From: an uncultured Pelosinus sp.
Lineage (GTDB): Bacteria; Bacillota; Negativicutes; UMGS1260
Direction: 5' to 3'
NCBI GenBank assembly: GCA_900550105.1
Contig: URQW01000064.1
Coordinates: 1-15,111, forward strand
DNA: 15,111 bases
The notes under the pieces were generated by a model. The model saw only the letters and a list, made by a program, of their open reading frames with translations, was not told the DNA's origin and searched no databases. The position numbers and the translations under genes are program-made. Of this stretch, positions 1 through 6,127 are shown in pieces; positions within the stretch are counted from its first letter, which is position 1; every line of letters begins with the position of its first letter.

Positions 1-60
1 GCCCATATACGTCGAAAGTACTTGGCTGGCGACGGCCTGGGAGGATAGATAGTTGCTGAT
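1..60 (+). rRNA. rrf: 5S ribosomal RNA, 3' part (5' end outside window)
   Basis: This is the 3' half of a 5S rRNA, a structural RNA of the large ribosomal subunit. The stretch from about 23 to 45 reads as 5S helix IV (GGC...GGCC arms) followed by the conserved CTGGGAGGATAG block, and the closing GTTGCTGA would pair with the missing 5' end. A strong terminator follows within 5 bases, as expected at the end of an rRNA operon. The exact 3' end (59 or 60) is an estimate. The rest of the operon lies upstream of the window. Confidence 0.85.
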
Positions 61-63
61 TTC

Positions 64-94
64 AAAAAACCACTTCATCACGAAGTGGTTTTTT
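64..94 (+). terminator. Rho-independent terminator of the rRNA operon
   Basis: A perfect 13-bp inverted repeat (64-76 with 82-94) encloses a 5-base loop. The right arm ends in a run of six T and the left arm begins with six A, so it could work in both directions. It sits directly behind the 5S rRNA. Confidence 0.9.
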
Positions 95-126
95 GTTGTA
101 TTCTTTTATTTAGGTATTAAAAAATA

Positions 127-154
127 CCGTCAGCGATTGTTTTATCACTGACGG
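127..154. terminator. Bidirectional hairpin terminator between the rRNA operon and the psiE-like gene
   Basis: Arms 127-137 and 144-154 form an 11-bp stem (7 perfect pairs at the base, one wobble pair inside) with a 6-base loop. On the plus strand it is followed by CTGTTTTT, and on the minus strand by TATTTTTTAA. It therefore fits as the terminator of the minus-strand gene ending at 194 and as a backup for the rRNA operon. Confidence 0.8.
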
Positions 155-193
155 CTGTTTTTCTATTAGTTTCGTAGTATATGTAGTTATCTA

Positions 194-649
194 CTATATG
201 CGGTTAGAACGTGATTGGAGACACCAATGAACAATACCTAGAACAAGCAAAGTTGCTAAGAAAATACTGCCGTCCTGCAAAGTCAATCCTTCCGAGCTTA
301 GAATCAATAGTTTGCGAACAATAGCGGCAATGGCTACTTCAATAAAAATAGTCGTTTTAATTTTTTCACCGCGCAAATGACGAATTTCCGAGTTCAGCAG
401 TTCTGATAATGTCCATAAGATGAGTAGTGATCCTAATGAGTGAATTGCTGCCGTGCTAAGGTCGCCGCCGCCAAAAATATTGGATATCTCTGAGAAGAAC
501 ATATACAGAGCAATAATCACAGTAATCACTAAAGCCAAACAAAAGAACATATGCAACAATAGTGTAAATCGCTTCATATAATTTGCTACTAAACACTCAA
601 AATGATTACTATTTTCTTGACAATTAGCTGGTTCAAAGTCTTTCAACAA
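194..649 (-). CDS. PsiE-family (phosphate-starvation-inducible E) membrane protein
   Basis: A 151-residue integral membrane protein of the PsiE family. The family is named after the E. coli phosphate-starvation-inducible gene, and its biochemical role is not established. Four hydrophobic segments are visible at about residues 29-52, 67-86, 99-117 and 126-143. The family-like part is the second and third helix region, with an acidic position in LWTLSELLNSEIRHLRGE and then IFIEVAIAAIVRKLL. The start is a TTG, one of two in tandem (codons 1-2), with AAGGAG (minus strand, 660-665) 10 bases upstream. The first ATG, codon 25, has no ribosome binding site and would leave the first helix almost without a leading segment. 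The gene stands alone between the speD terminator and a bidirectional hairpin. No Pho-type operator was recognised, so phosphate control is not shown. Confidence 0.82.
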   Translation of the reverse strand: MLKDFEPANCQENSNHFECLVANYMKRFTLLLHMFFCLALVITVIIALYMFFSEISNIFGGGDLSTAAIHSLGSLLILWTLSELLNSEIRHLRGEKIKTTIFIEVAIAAIVRKLLILSSEGLTLQDGSIFLATLLVLGIVHWCLQSRSNRI

Positions 650-690
650 ATAAAAACAACTCCTTGTTGATAATATTTATTTTATTTGTT

Positions 691-696
691 ATTATA
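691..696 (-). promoter_or_regulatory. Possible -10 element for the psiE-like gene
   Basis: A perfect TATAAT on the minus strand lies about 40 bases upstream of the start codon. The matching -35 position is only an A/T run that overlaps the tail of the speD terminator, so the element is weakly supported. Confidence 0.35.
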
Positions 697-720
697 GCAT
701 AAAATGAAGTAAATAAAAAA

Positions 721-759
721 CCTCTAATACAAAATTTCAATTCTTTTTTGCATTAGAGG
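721..759 (-). terminator. Terminator of speD
   Basis: Arms 721-734 and 746-759 form a 14-bp stem on the minus strand, with one G-U pair and an 11-base loop. A run of six T follows on the minus strand (715-720). It lies 31 bases after the speD stop codon. Confidence 0.85.
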
Positions 760-790
760 TCTTTCGTGCCCAATATAATTTAGTATGATA

Positions 791-1246
791 TTACTTTACG
801 CGGGAGAAAATACTAAGAACTTTTGCTCCAGTACTGCGAACGCGACGGAACGGAGTAATGCTTACTTTAATTTTTGGCTTCATGTCACGTTCAGAACCAA
901 AATCTCCCCGCTTAATATTCGTTGTTTTTAGTTTATCAGGGTGAAGATATTCTTTCATTGTTTGAATGGCTCGGTCAGGACGGCTTTGTTCTTCACAAGT
1001 ATAAATATCAATTGCGGCAAAGCCTCGATCAGGATAGGTGTGGACAGTCATATGACTTCCCGCGAGTAGCGCGAGAACAGTGAGGCCTTGGGGCTCAAAA
1101 GTCTTATGAGAAAAATCAAGTAGTGTCAAATTGGCATTTTTCAGCGCGGCAAGTACTGCAGTTTGAATAAATTCAATACTGTTGAGATCTTTAAAACTGC
1201 AGCCATAGAAATCGGCAGTAATATGTCTTCCGATGGATTTCAACAA
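791..1246 (-). CDS. speD: SpeD-family pyruvoyl decarboxylase (S-adenosylmethionine decarboxylase proenzyme)
   Basis: A prokaryotic-type SpeD proenzyme that cleaves itself to create a pyruvoyl cofactor. The usual reaction is decarboxylation of S-adenosylmethionine to supply aminopropyl groups for spermidine. The core motif is GSHMTVHTYPD, then DIYTC. By alignment with the family, Ser64 is the pyruvoyl precursor, and His69 and Cys84 are the processing and catalytic residues; their spacing (+5, +20) matches the family. At 151 residues it is longer than the common 120-130, because of a basic C-terminal tail from about residue 117. The start is one of two tandem TTG codons after AAGGGGG (1253-1259); no ATG is available near the conserved N-terminus. 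No speE (aminopropyltransferase) is present in the window, so the substrate cannot be fixed from context; some SpeD homologues decarboxylate ornithine or arginine. Confidence 0.9.
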   Translation of the reverse strand: MLKSIGRHITADFYGCSFKDLNSIEFIQTAVLAALKNANLTLLDFSHKTFEPQGLTVLALLAGSHMTVHTYPDRGFAAIDIYTCEEQSRPDRAIQTMKEYLHPDKLKTTNIKRGDFGSERDMKPKIKVSITPFRRVRSTGAKVLSIFSRVK

Positions 1247-1288
1247 TTGTCGCCCCCTTAGTCAGTCTCTAAAATAGTACATAATCCT

Positions 1289-1294
1289 ATTATA
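1289..1294 (-). promoter_or_regulatory. Possible -10 element for speD
   Basis: TATAAT on the minus strand, about 43 bases before the speD start, in the speD/fprA divergent region. No good -35 hexamer is found 16-18 bases upstream. The fprA side has a comparable TAAAAT at 1389-1394, also without a clear -35. Confidence 0.35.
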
Positions 1295-1445
1295 CAGCTT
1301 TTCATTTTAAATCGCGAGTAAAAAAATGTCCAGTGATTTTTATTGGTAACTGGGAAAATAATTTCTGGTAAGAGCTGCAATTTTGCTGTAAAATAATAAG
1401 GCAAAATGAAAATTTTCACTAATGGTTTAGTAAGGAGTGACTTTT

Positions 1446-2633
1446 ATGAATAAAGTACAATTGGCTTCTGGAGTATATTATGTAGGAGCAATCGATTGGA
1501 ATCTGCGCGATTTTCATGGCTATACAACACCGCGCGGTGTAACCTACAATTCCTACTTGATTGTTGATGAAAAAATCTGTCTCATTGATAATGTCAAAGA
1601 GTACATGAGTGATGAACTGATTGCGCGTATTTCGGAAATTGTTGATATTGCCGATATCGACTATGTAGTTACAAACCATGTAGAGCCAGATCATTCCGGT
1701 TCTTTGCCGCGGATTATGGAACTGGCGCCAAAAGCAAAAGTTGTTTTGACAGCACAAGGCCGTCCGGAAGTGATCAAGCATTATGGCAAAGAATATGATT
1801 TTATGATTGTTAAGCAAGGGGATACTTTAGACCTTGGCAAAAACAAGCTGCATTTTATGCCACTTCCGATGTTGCATTGGCCTGATTCTATGGCCTGCTA
1901 TCTTGACGGCGAAAAAATTCTCTTTTCAAATGACGCCTTCGGTCAGCATGTATGTTCCTCAAAATTGTTTGATGACGAAAATGACTTGACAGTAGCGCTA
2001 AAAGAAGCAGCTAAATACTATGCGAATATTCTTATGCCTTATACACGTTTGATTCCTAAAGCAGCAAAAGCAGTAAAGGAACTTGACTTGAAGATGATTG
2101 CGCCTAGCCATGGTTTAGTGTGGCGCAGTCATGTAGAAGATATTCTCACTAAGTACGAACAATGGGGAACAGGGCATAAAGAAAATAAAGTCATTATCGT
2201 GTATGATACCATGTGGGGCGCTACCGATAAAATGGCAAAGTATGTACTTGAAGGGATTGCTTCAACAGGTCTGCAGGTTAAACTTTATAAAACTTCCGTG
2301 GCAGATCGCAGTGATATTATGCTTGATCTCTTAGATGCAAAAGGTTTAGTTGTGGGATCTTCAACGCTCAATAATAGTGTCATTCCACTAGTAGGCGCTT
2401 TTTTAGTCTATTTGAAAGGCTTGAATCCATTTGGTAAGCGCTTAGCTGGATCTTTTGGCACTTATGGCTGGAACGGCGGCGCCCAGGGAGATATTAATGA
2501 ATTTTTAGGAAAAACAAACTTTGATCGTTTTAATGAAGGCTTATTTGTAAAATGGAAGGCTGATCAAGCTGAGCTTGACCAATGCTTTGAATATGGCGTG
2601 GCCTTTGGGAAAAAGATACTAGAAGAGTACTAA
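1446..2633 (+). CDS. fprA: Flavodiiron protein (FprA-type flavoprotein)
   Basis: A cytoplasmic flavodiiron protein that reduces O2 to water and/or NO to N2O, protecting anaerobes from oxidative or nitrosative stress. The N-terminal metallo-beta-lactamase-like domain (about 1-245) carries the diiron ligands His78, Glu80, Asp82 and His83 in NHVEPDHSGS, then His144 (MLHWPDS), Asp163 (FSNDAFG) and His222 (APSHGL). The C-terminal flavodoxin domain (about 248-395) starts with the FMN phosphate loop in IVYDTMWGATDKMA. No rubredoxin or flavin-reductase domain is attached, so electrons must come from a separate partner. The chosen ATG has AAGGAG (1432-1437) 8 bases upstream; a GTG three codons earlier overlaps that site and is unlikely. 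Length is 395 residues, normal for the family. It is divergent from speD and closed by its own terminator. Confidence 0.95.
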   Translation: MNKVQLASGVYYVGAIDWNLRDFHGYTTPRGVTYNSYLIVDEKICLIDNVKEYMSDELIARISEIVDIADIDYVVTNHVEPDHSGSLPRIMELAPKAKVVLTAQGRPEVIKHYGKEYDFMIVKQGDTLDLGKNKLHFMPLPMLHWPDSMACYLDGEKILFSNDAFGQHVCSSKLFDDENDLTVALKEAAKYYANILMPYTRLIPKAAKAVKELDLKMIAPSHGLVWRSHVEDILTKYEQWGTGHKENKVIIVYDTMWGATDKMAKYVLEGIASTGLQVKLYKTSVADRSDIMLDLLDAKGLVVGSSTLNNSVIPLVGAFLVYLKGLNPFGKRLAGSFGTYGWNGGAQGDINEFLGKTNFDRFNEGLFVKWKADQAELDQCFEYGVAFGKKILEEY

Positions 2634-2659
2634 GAAAAAGGGCTGAGAAGCCCTTTTTC
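2634..2659 (+). terminator. Terminator of fprA
   Basis: A perfect 11-bp stem (2634-2644 with 2649-2659) is capped by a GAGA (GNRA-type) tetraloop and includes a run of five T. It begins immediately after the fprA stop codon and ends 19 bases before the next start codon. Confidence 0.9.
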
Positions 2660-2678
2660 AACTATAAAGGAGAAGTGT

Positions 2679-3893
2679 ATGGGACAGAAAAAACGAAAAG
2701 AAGGGCAGCCTACGAATGGAATCTGCCGGGTAGTGTTACGTCGCGGCGGAACGCATCGAGTGGAGGAAGGACATCCTTGGATTTTTCAAAGTGAGATTGA
2801 TTATATTGACGGCGAATTTGAACCAGGCGACATTGTTGATGTCTATTCTAGCAGGCAGTATTTTATTGGCCGTGGCTTTATCAATCCTCAGTCGCAGATT
2901 ATTGTTCGGATTCTTAGCAGAGAACCAGAGACGATCGACTATGATTTTTTCAAAAAAAGGATTCAAACGGCTTGGCAGTATCGGCAGCAGTTTTTAGCAG
3001 AACCGGAATATTGTCGGTTAATTTACGGCGAAGCCGATTTTATGCCAGGTTTGATTATTGATAAATTTGGCGATATTTTTGTTCTACAGACTTTAGCCTT
3101 GGGAATTGATGTCCATAAGCAAACGATTCTTGCCGTTTTAGAAGAACTCTTTGCTCCGACAGGAATTTATGAGAGAAATGATGTGCCTGTTCGCAAGTTA
3201 GAGGGCCTCCCACTTCAGACCGGTTATTTGAAAGGTGATTTCCCTACGACGATTACAGTTAAGGAAAACGGCTTTACTTTTCAGGCTGACGTGGCTCAGG
3301 GACAGAAAACCGGTTTCTTTTATGATCAGCGGGAGAATCGGGCCTTTTTGCAACAGCTTGTAAAAGATCAGGAAGTACTTGACTGCTTCTGTCACACAGG
3401 ATCCTTTGCGGTGCATGCGGCAAGCTATGGGGCGAAAAGTGTTACATCTGTCGATATTTCCGCTGAAGCAATTGAACTGGCCAAACAAAATGCCGCTTTG
3501 AATCAAGTAGAGGAAAAGTGTAATTTCGTAGTAGCCAATGCGTTTGATTATTTACGGACGATTTCCGATGAAAAGAAAACTTACGATGTGGTCATTCTGG
3601 ATCCGCCTGCCTTTACTAAAAGTCGTAATGCCATTGACGGCGCAATCAGAGGATATAAGGAAATCAACTTGCGCGGGTTAAAGCTAGTTCGTCCCGGCGG
3701 TTTCCTTATTACTTGTTCTTGCTCATTCCATATGGAACGCGAACTCTTTCATGAGGTTGTGCTTGCTGCCGCTAATGATGCGAAACGTACAATTCGGGAA
3801 GTGGAATATCGCACGCAGGCTAAAGATCATCCGATTTTGCCAGCATCCCCAGAAACACATTACTTAAAGTTTCTTGTTGTACAAGTTTTTTAG
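2679..3893 (+). CDS. RlmI-type 23S rRNA (cytosine-C5) methyltransferase, class I SAM-dependent
   Basis: A 404-residue SAM-dependent RNA methyltransferase of the RlmI/YwbD type; E. coli RlmI makes m5C1962 in 23S rRNA. The N-terminus (about residues 15-85) is a PUA-like RNA-binding domain with VLRRGG, EGHPWIFQSEI and FEPGDIVDV. A central region leads to the Rossmann methyltransferase fold: DCFCHTGSF (235-243) is the SAM-binding motif I, VDIS (258-261) the acidic ribose-binding loop, DPPAF (308-312) the catalytic motif IV, and TCSCSFHM (345-352) carries the motif VI cysteines. The ATG has AAAGGAG (2666-2672) 6 bases upstream. It follows the fprA terminator and is closed by a hairpin, so it is probably transcribed alone or by readthrough. 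The exact target nucleotide is inferred from the family. Confidence 0.9.
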   Translation: MGQKKRKEGQPTNGICRVVLRRGGTHRVEEGHPWIFQSEIDYIDGEFEPGDIVDVYSSRQYFIGRGFINPQSQIIVRILSREPETIDYDFFKKRIQTAWQYRQQFLAEPEYCRLIYGEADFMPGLIIDKFGDIFVLQTLALGIDVHKQTILAVLEELFAPTGIYERNDVPVRKLEGLPLQTGYLKGDFPTTITVKENGFTFQADVAQGQKTGFFYDQRENRAFLQQLVKDQEVLDCFCHTGSFAVHAASYGAKSVTSVDISAEAIELAKQNAALNQVEEKCNFVVANAFDYLRTISDEKKTYDVVILDPPAFTKSRNAIDGAIRGYKEINLRGLKLVRPGGFLITCSCSFHMERELFHEVVLAAANDAKRTIREVEYRTQAKDHPILPASPETHYLKFLVVQVF

Positions 3894-3965
3894 CAAAATT
3901 TGAATTTTAACGATACAATGTATAAATTAAAGGATTTTGTAGCAAAACAAATATAAACGATCTAA

Positions 3966-3995
3966 AATGGACTATTTCTACGGAAATAGTCCATT
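3966..3995 (+). terminator. Hairpin behind the rRNA methyltransferase gene, abutting the ctsR promoter
   Basis: A perfect 13-bp stem (3966-3978 with 3983-3995) is closed by C(TACG)G, a member of the very stable UNCG tetraloop class. The T run behind it is poor (TTGTTA), so termination may be partial. The last two bases of the right arm are also the first two bases of the proposed -35 hexamer of the ctsR promoter. Confidence 0.7.
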
Positions 3996-4022
3996 GTTAA
4001 AAGTCAAAAGGTCAAATAAAAT
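3994..4022 (+). promoter_or_regulatory. Sigma-A-type promoter of the ctsR operon
   Basis: TTGTTA (3994-3999), a spacer of exactly 17 bases and TAAAAT (4017-4022) match the vegetative consensus at 4/6 and 5/6 positions. The spacer is filled by two CtsR-like heptamers, so a bound repressor would block RNA polymerase directly. An alternative, weaker match (TTTGAA 3899-3904, 16 bases, TATAAA 3921-3926) lies upstream of the hairpin. Confidence 0.7.
4002..4016 (+). promoter_or_regulatory. CtsR operator 1, between -35 and -10
   Basis: Two direct heptamers, AGTCAAA (4002-4008) and GGTCAAA (4010-4016), both match the known CtsR half-site (A/G)GTCAAA perfectly. They are separated by one base instead of the usual three. 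Position in the promoter spacer and just upstream of ctsR itself fits classical autoregulation. Confidence 0.7.
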
Positions 4023-4031
4023 AAGGATAAA

Positions 4032-4048
4032 GGTCAGTAAAAGTCAAA
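4032..4048 (+). promoter_or_regulatory. CtsR operator 2, downstream of the -10
   Basis: GGTCAGT (4032-4038), spacer AAA, AGTCAAA (4042-4048). The second half is perfect and the first matches at 5 of 7. The 3-base spacing and A-containing spacer match the known CtsR operator (RGTCAAA NAN RGTCAAA). It would lie just downstream of the transcription start. Confidence 0.7.
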
Positions 4049-4068
4049 GAGAAAAGCGAGGTGATTTT

Positions 4069-4530
4069 ATGAGCAATGTAGCCGATATGATTGAACAGTT
4101 TATATTGCGAAAATTGTCTGGCCAAAAAGACGACATGCTGATTTTAAAACGTAATGAGCTGGCAAGCTGGATTGATTGCGCTCCGTCCCAAGTAAGCTAC
4201 GTACTCAGTACGCGGTTTACGATTGATCGCGGTTATATCGTTGAGTCGCGGCGCGGCTCTGGCGGCTTTGTCCGTATCGCTCGCCTTCCCTTTGCTGAAA
4301 TCGTTCATCATGAGACTAGAAGGATTGATGATGAGAATTTGTCGAAAGACGAAGCGATCGCTTTAATTGGCAGGTTAAAGGAACAGAATTTTATTACTCA
4401 GCGTGAAGCTGCTCTAATTGAATACTTTTTTACTATTTTTTATGATAAAGTCAGCCCGGCAGATCGGCCCCAACTAATTCGTTCCGTCTTATTAGTTCTC
4501 GCCAGACAGTCCGAGCGCAGCGGGGAGTGA
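4069..4530 (+). CDS. ctsR: CtsR, transcriptional repressor of class III heat-shock genes
   Basis: A 153-residue dimeric repressor that binds heptamer repeats upstream of clp genes and lets go on heat or protein stress. The N-terminal winged helix-turn-helix (about 24-70) contains RNELASWIDCAPSQVSYVLS and the DNA-contacting glycine-rich wing RGSGGF (62-67). The Bacillus loop reads RGGGGY, so Ser64 here replaces a glycine implicated in heat sensing. The C-terminal helical domain (about 85-150) carries the dimer/tetramer region. The chosen ATG has GAGGTG (4058-4063) 5 bases upstream. An upstream in-frame extension to 3967 would run through the promoter, operators and hairpin and is rejected. It is the first gene of a four-gene operon whose promoter carries its own operators. 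Confidence 0.95.
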   Translation: MSNVADMIEQFILRKLSGQKDDMLILKRNELASWIDCAPSQVSYVLSTRFTIDRGYIVESRRGSGGFVRIARLPFAEIVHHETRRIDDENLSKDEAIALIGRLKEQNFITQREAALIEYFFTIFYDKVSPADRPQLIRSVLLVLARQSERSGE

Positions 4531-4535
4531 ATTCG

Positions 4536-5060
4536 ATGTTATGTGAACGGTGTCAGAAACGACAGGCAAGTATGCATATTACAAAGATTGTTAATGGACA
4601 GAAACAAGAGCAGCATCTTTGCGAAGAATGCGCCAAAGAATCAGAAATGCTCGTTTTTGCCGTAACCCCTCATGTCTTTACTGTGCAGGATTTTTTGAAA
4701 GGTATGTTTCATCCTGTTAGCCATCAAGAGCCGAAATCAGCCGTGGCTTGCCCCGAATGCGGTATGACTTATCAGGATTTTAGCCGTAGCGGCAAAATTG
4801 GCTGCGGCACCTGCTATAAGGTTTTTGCCCAAGATTTAGAACCGGTGATTCGCCGGATTCATGGCACTAGCGCTCATACTGGCAAGGTGCCGCGGCGCAG
4901 CGGCGAAGTGTTGGAAGTTAGACAGAAGCTAAAACGACTTCGCCAATCCTTAGAAAAAGCTGTAGAGCGAGAAGAATATGAAGCTGCAGCGTCTTTCCGT
5001 GATGAAATTCGCGCCCTAGAAAGTGAGATCAATGCTTTTGAAGGAGGCGAACAGGCATGA
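4536..5060 (+). CDS. mcsA: McsA, zinc-finger activator of the McsB arginine kinase
   Basis: A 174-residue cytoplasmic adaptor that binds and activates the protein-arginine kinase McsB and modulates CtsR. Two four-cysteine zinc sites are visible: Cys3-x2-Cys6 with Cys29-x2-Cys32, and Cys72-x2-Cys75 with Cys90-x2-Cys93. The C-terminus (about 133-167) is a UVR domain (LRQSLEKAVEREEYEAAASF), similar to the segment in the ClpC middle domain. The ATG at 4536 is preferred: GGGGAG (4522-4527) lies 8 bases upstream and homologues begin MxCxxC. A GTG at 4527 would overlap the ribosome binding site. It begins 5 bases after the ctsR stop codon and overlaps mcsB by ATGA, so translation is probably coupled. 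Confidence 0.93.
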   Translation: MLCERCQKRQASMHITKIVNGQKQEQHLCEECAKESEMLVFAVTPHVFTVQDFLKGMFHPVSHQEPKSAVACPECGMTYQDFSRSGKIGCGTCYKVFAQDLEPVIRRIHGTSAHTGKVPRRSGEVLEVRQKLKRLRQSLEKAVEREEYEAAASFRDEIRALESEINAFEGGEQA

Positions 5061-6127
5061 GTGATTTTTCGCAGGAAATTCTTCAGCCGTGGATGCTCGG
5101 CGGCGGCCCGGAAAGTGATGTGATTTTAGCAAGTCGTATCCGCTTAGCTCGCAATTTAGCAGGCGTTCCCTTTCCAAATCGCAATGAGGCTGGCGAATTG
5201 CAGAAAGTAATGCAAACTGTTTGTGCTACGAAACAATCTTTAGAGCGAGAGGGACAACAATACCGAATTATCGCGATGGAAGGGCTTTCGCCGCTTGAAC
5301 GCAGTATTTTAGTGGAGAAACATTTAATTAGTCCGCATCTTGTTGAAAATTTTTCAAATCGCGCGGCTCTTATTCGTTCTGACGCTTCTGTCAGTATTAT
5401 GGTGAATGAAGAAGATCATCTACGAATTCAATGCATGGAACCAGGCCTTGACTTGACAAAGGCTTTGGCCAATGCCGATCAAGTCGATAATGTTCTCGAA
5501 GAAACATTAACCTTTGCGTTTAGTGAACAGTTAGGCTATTTAACGGCTTGTCCTACTAATGTCGGTACAGGGATGAGGGCTTCCTGCATGCTTCATTTAC
5601 CAGCTCTTGTTCTAACCCAGCAAATCAATCGGATTATGGGCGCTGTTACACAGTTGGGGCTTGCTGTTCGCGGGATTTATGGCGAAGGCACGGAAACCAT
5701 TGGCAATATTTTTCAAGTTTCGAATCAATTGACCTTAGGATATACAGAAGAGGAAATTGTTGACCGCTTAAGTGGTGTAGTATTACAGCTGGTTGGCCAG
5801 GAAAGAACGGCTCGGCAAATGTTGTTCAAACAATCAGAAGAGGCTTTGGCTGATCGGCTATGGCGAGCTTATGGTATTTTACGTTACGCTCGCACTATTA
5901 CGGCAAAAGAAGCCTTGGCGAAACTCAGTGAAGTACGTCTCGGCGTCGATATGGGAATTATTAATGGGGTTGACCCGAGCATTTTTAACGAATTGCTTGT
6001 CTTTACACGACCAAATTATATGAGTAGAAAGTGCCAGGAACAGGGCGTTCCGGCCGAGGCTAGAGGTCAGCTGAGAGCAGCATTTATTCGCAATAGATTA
6101 GCACAAAATGAAGGAGGGAATCGATGA
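5057..6127 (+). CDS. mcsB: McsB, protein-arginine kinase
   Basis: A 356-residue ATP:guanido-phosphotransferase-type kinase that phosphorylates arginine in proteins, marking them for ClpC-ClpP degradation and inactivating CtsR. Visible motifs are ILASRIRLARNLAGVPFPN (nucleotide-binding, 23-41), NEEDHLRIQ (117-125), the catalytic CPTNVGTGMRAS (165-176) and IYGEGTE (207-213). The C-terminal helical domain contains RGQLRA at 336-341. The known allosteric phospho-arginine pocket motif here is RDxxRA, so the aspartate is a glycine in this protein. ATG 5057 has AAGGAGG (5041-5047) 9 bases upstream and shares ATGA with the mcsA stop. The gene's own stop likewise overlaps the clpC start. Confidence 0.95.
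   Translation: MSDFSQEILQPWMLGGGPESDVILASRIRLARNLAGVPFPNRNEAGELQKVMQTVCATKQSLEREGQQYRIIAMEGLSPLERSILVEKHLISPHLVENFSNRAALIRSDASVSIMVNEEDHLRIQCMEPGLDLTKALANADQVDNVLEETLTFAFSEQLGYLTACPTNVGTGMRASCMLHLPALVLTQQINRIMGAVTQLGLAVRGIYGEGTETIGNIFQVSNQLTLGYTEEEIVDRLSGVVLQLVGQERTARQMLFKQSEEALADRLWRAYGILRYARTITAKEALAKLSEVRLGVDMGIINGVDPSIFNELLVFTRPNYMSRKCQEQGVPAEARGQLRAAFIRNRLAQNEGGNR

Noticed and set aside
1419..1817. Minus-strand open frame of 132 codons inside fprA
   Set aside because: It is antisense to the conserved diiron domain of fprA, has no plausible translation signal and no family-like features.
3967..4068. In-frame N-terminal extension of ctsR by 34 residues
   Set aside because: It would translate the terminator hairpin, the promoter and both operators, and has no ribosome binding site; the ATG at 4069 with GAGGTG gives the normal CtsR start.
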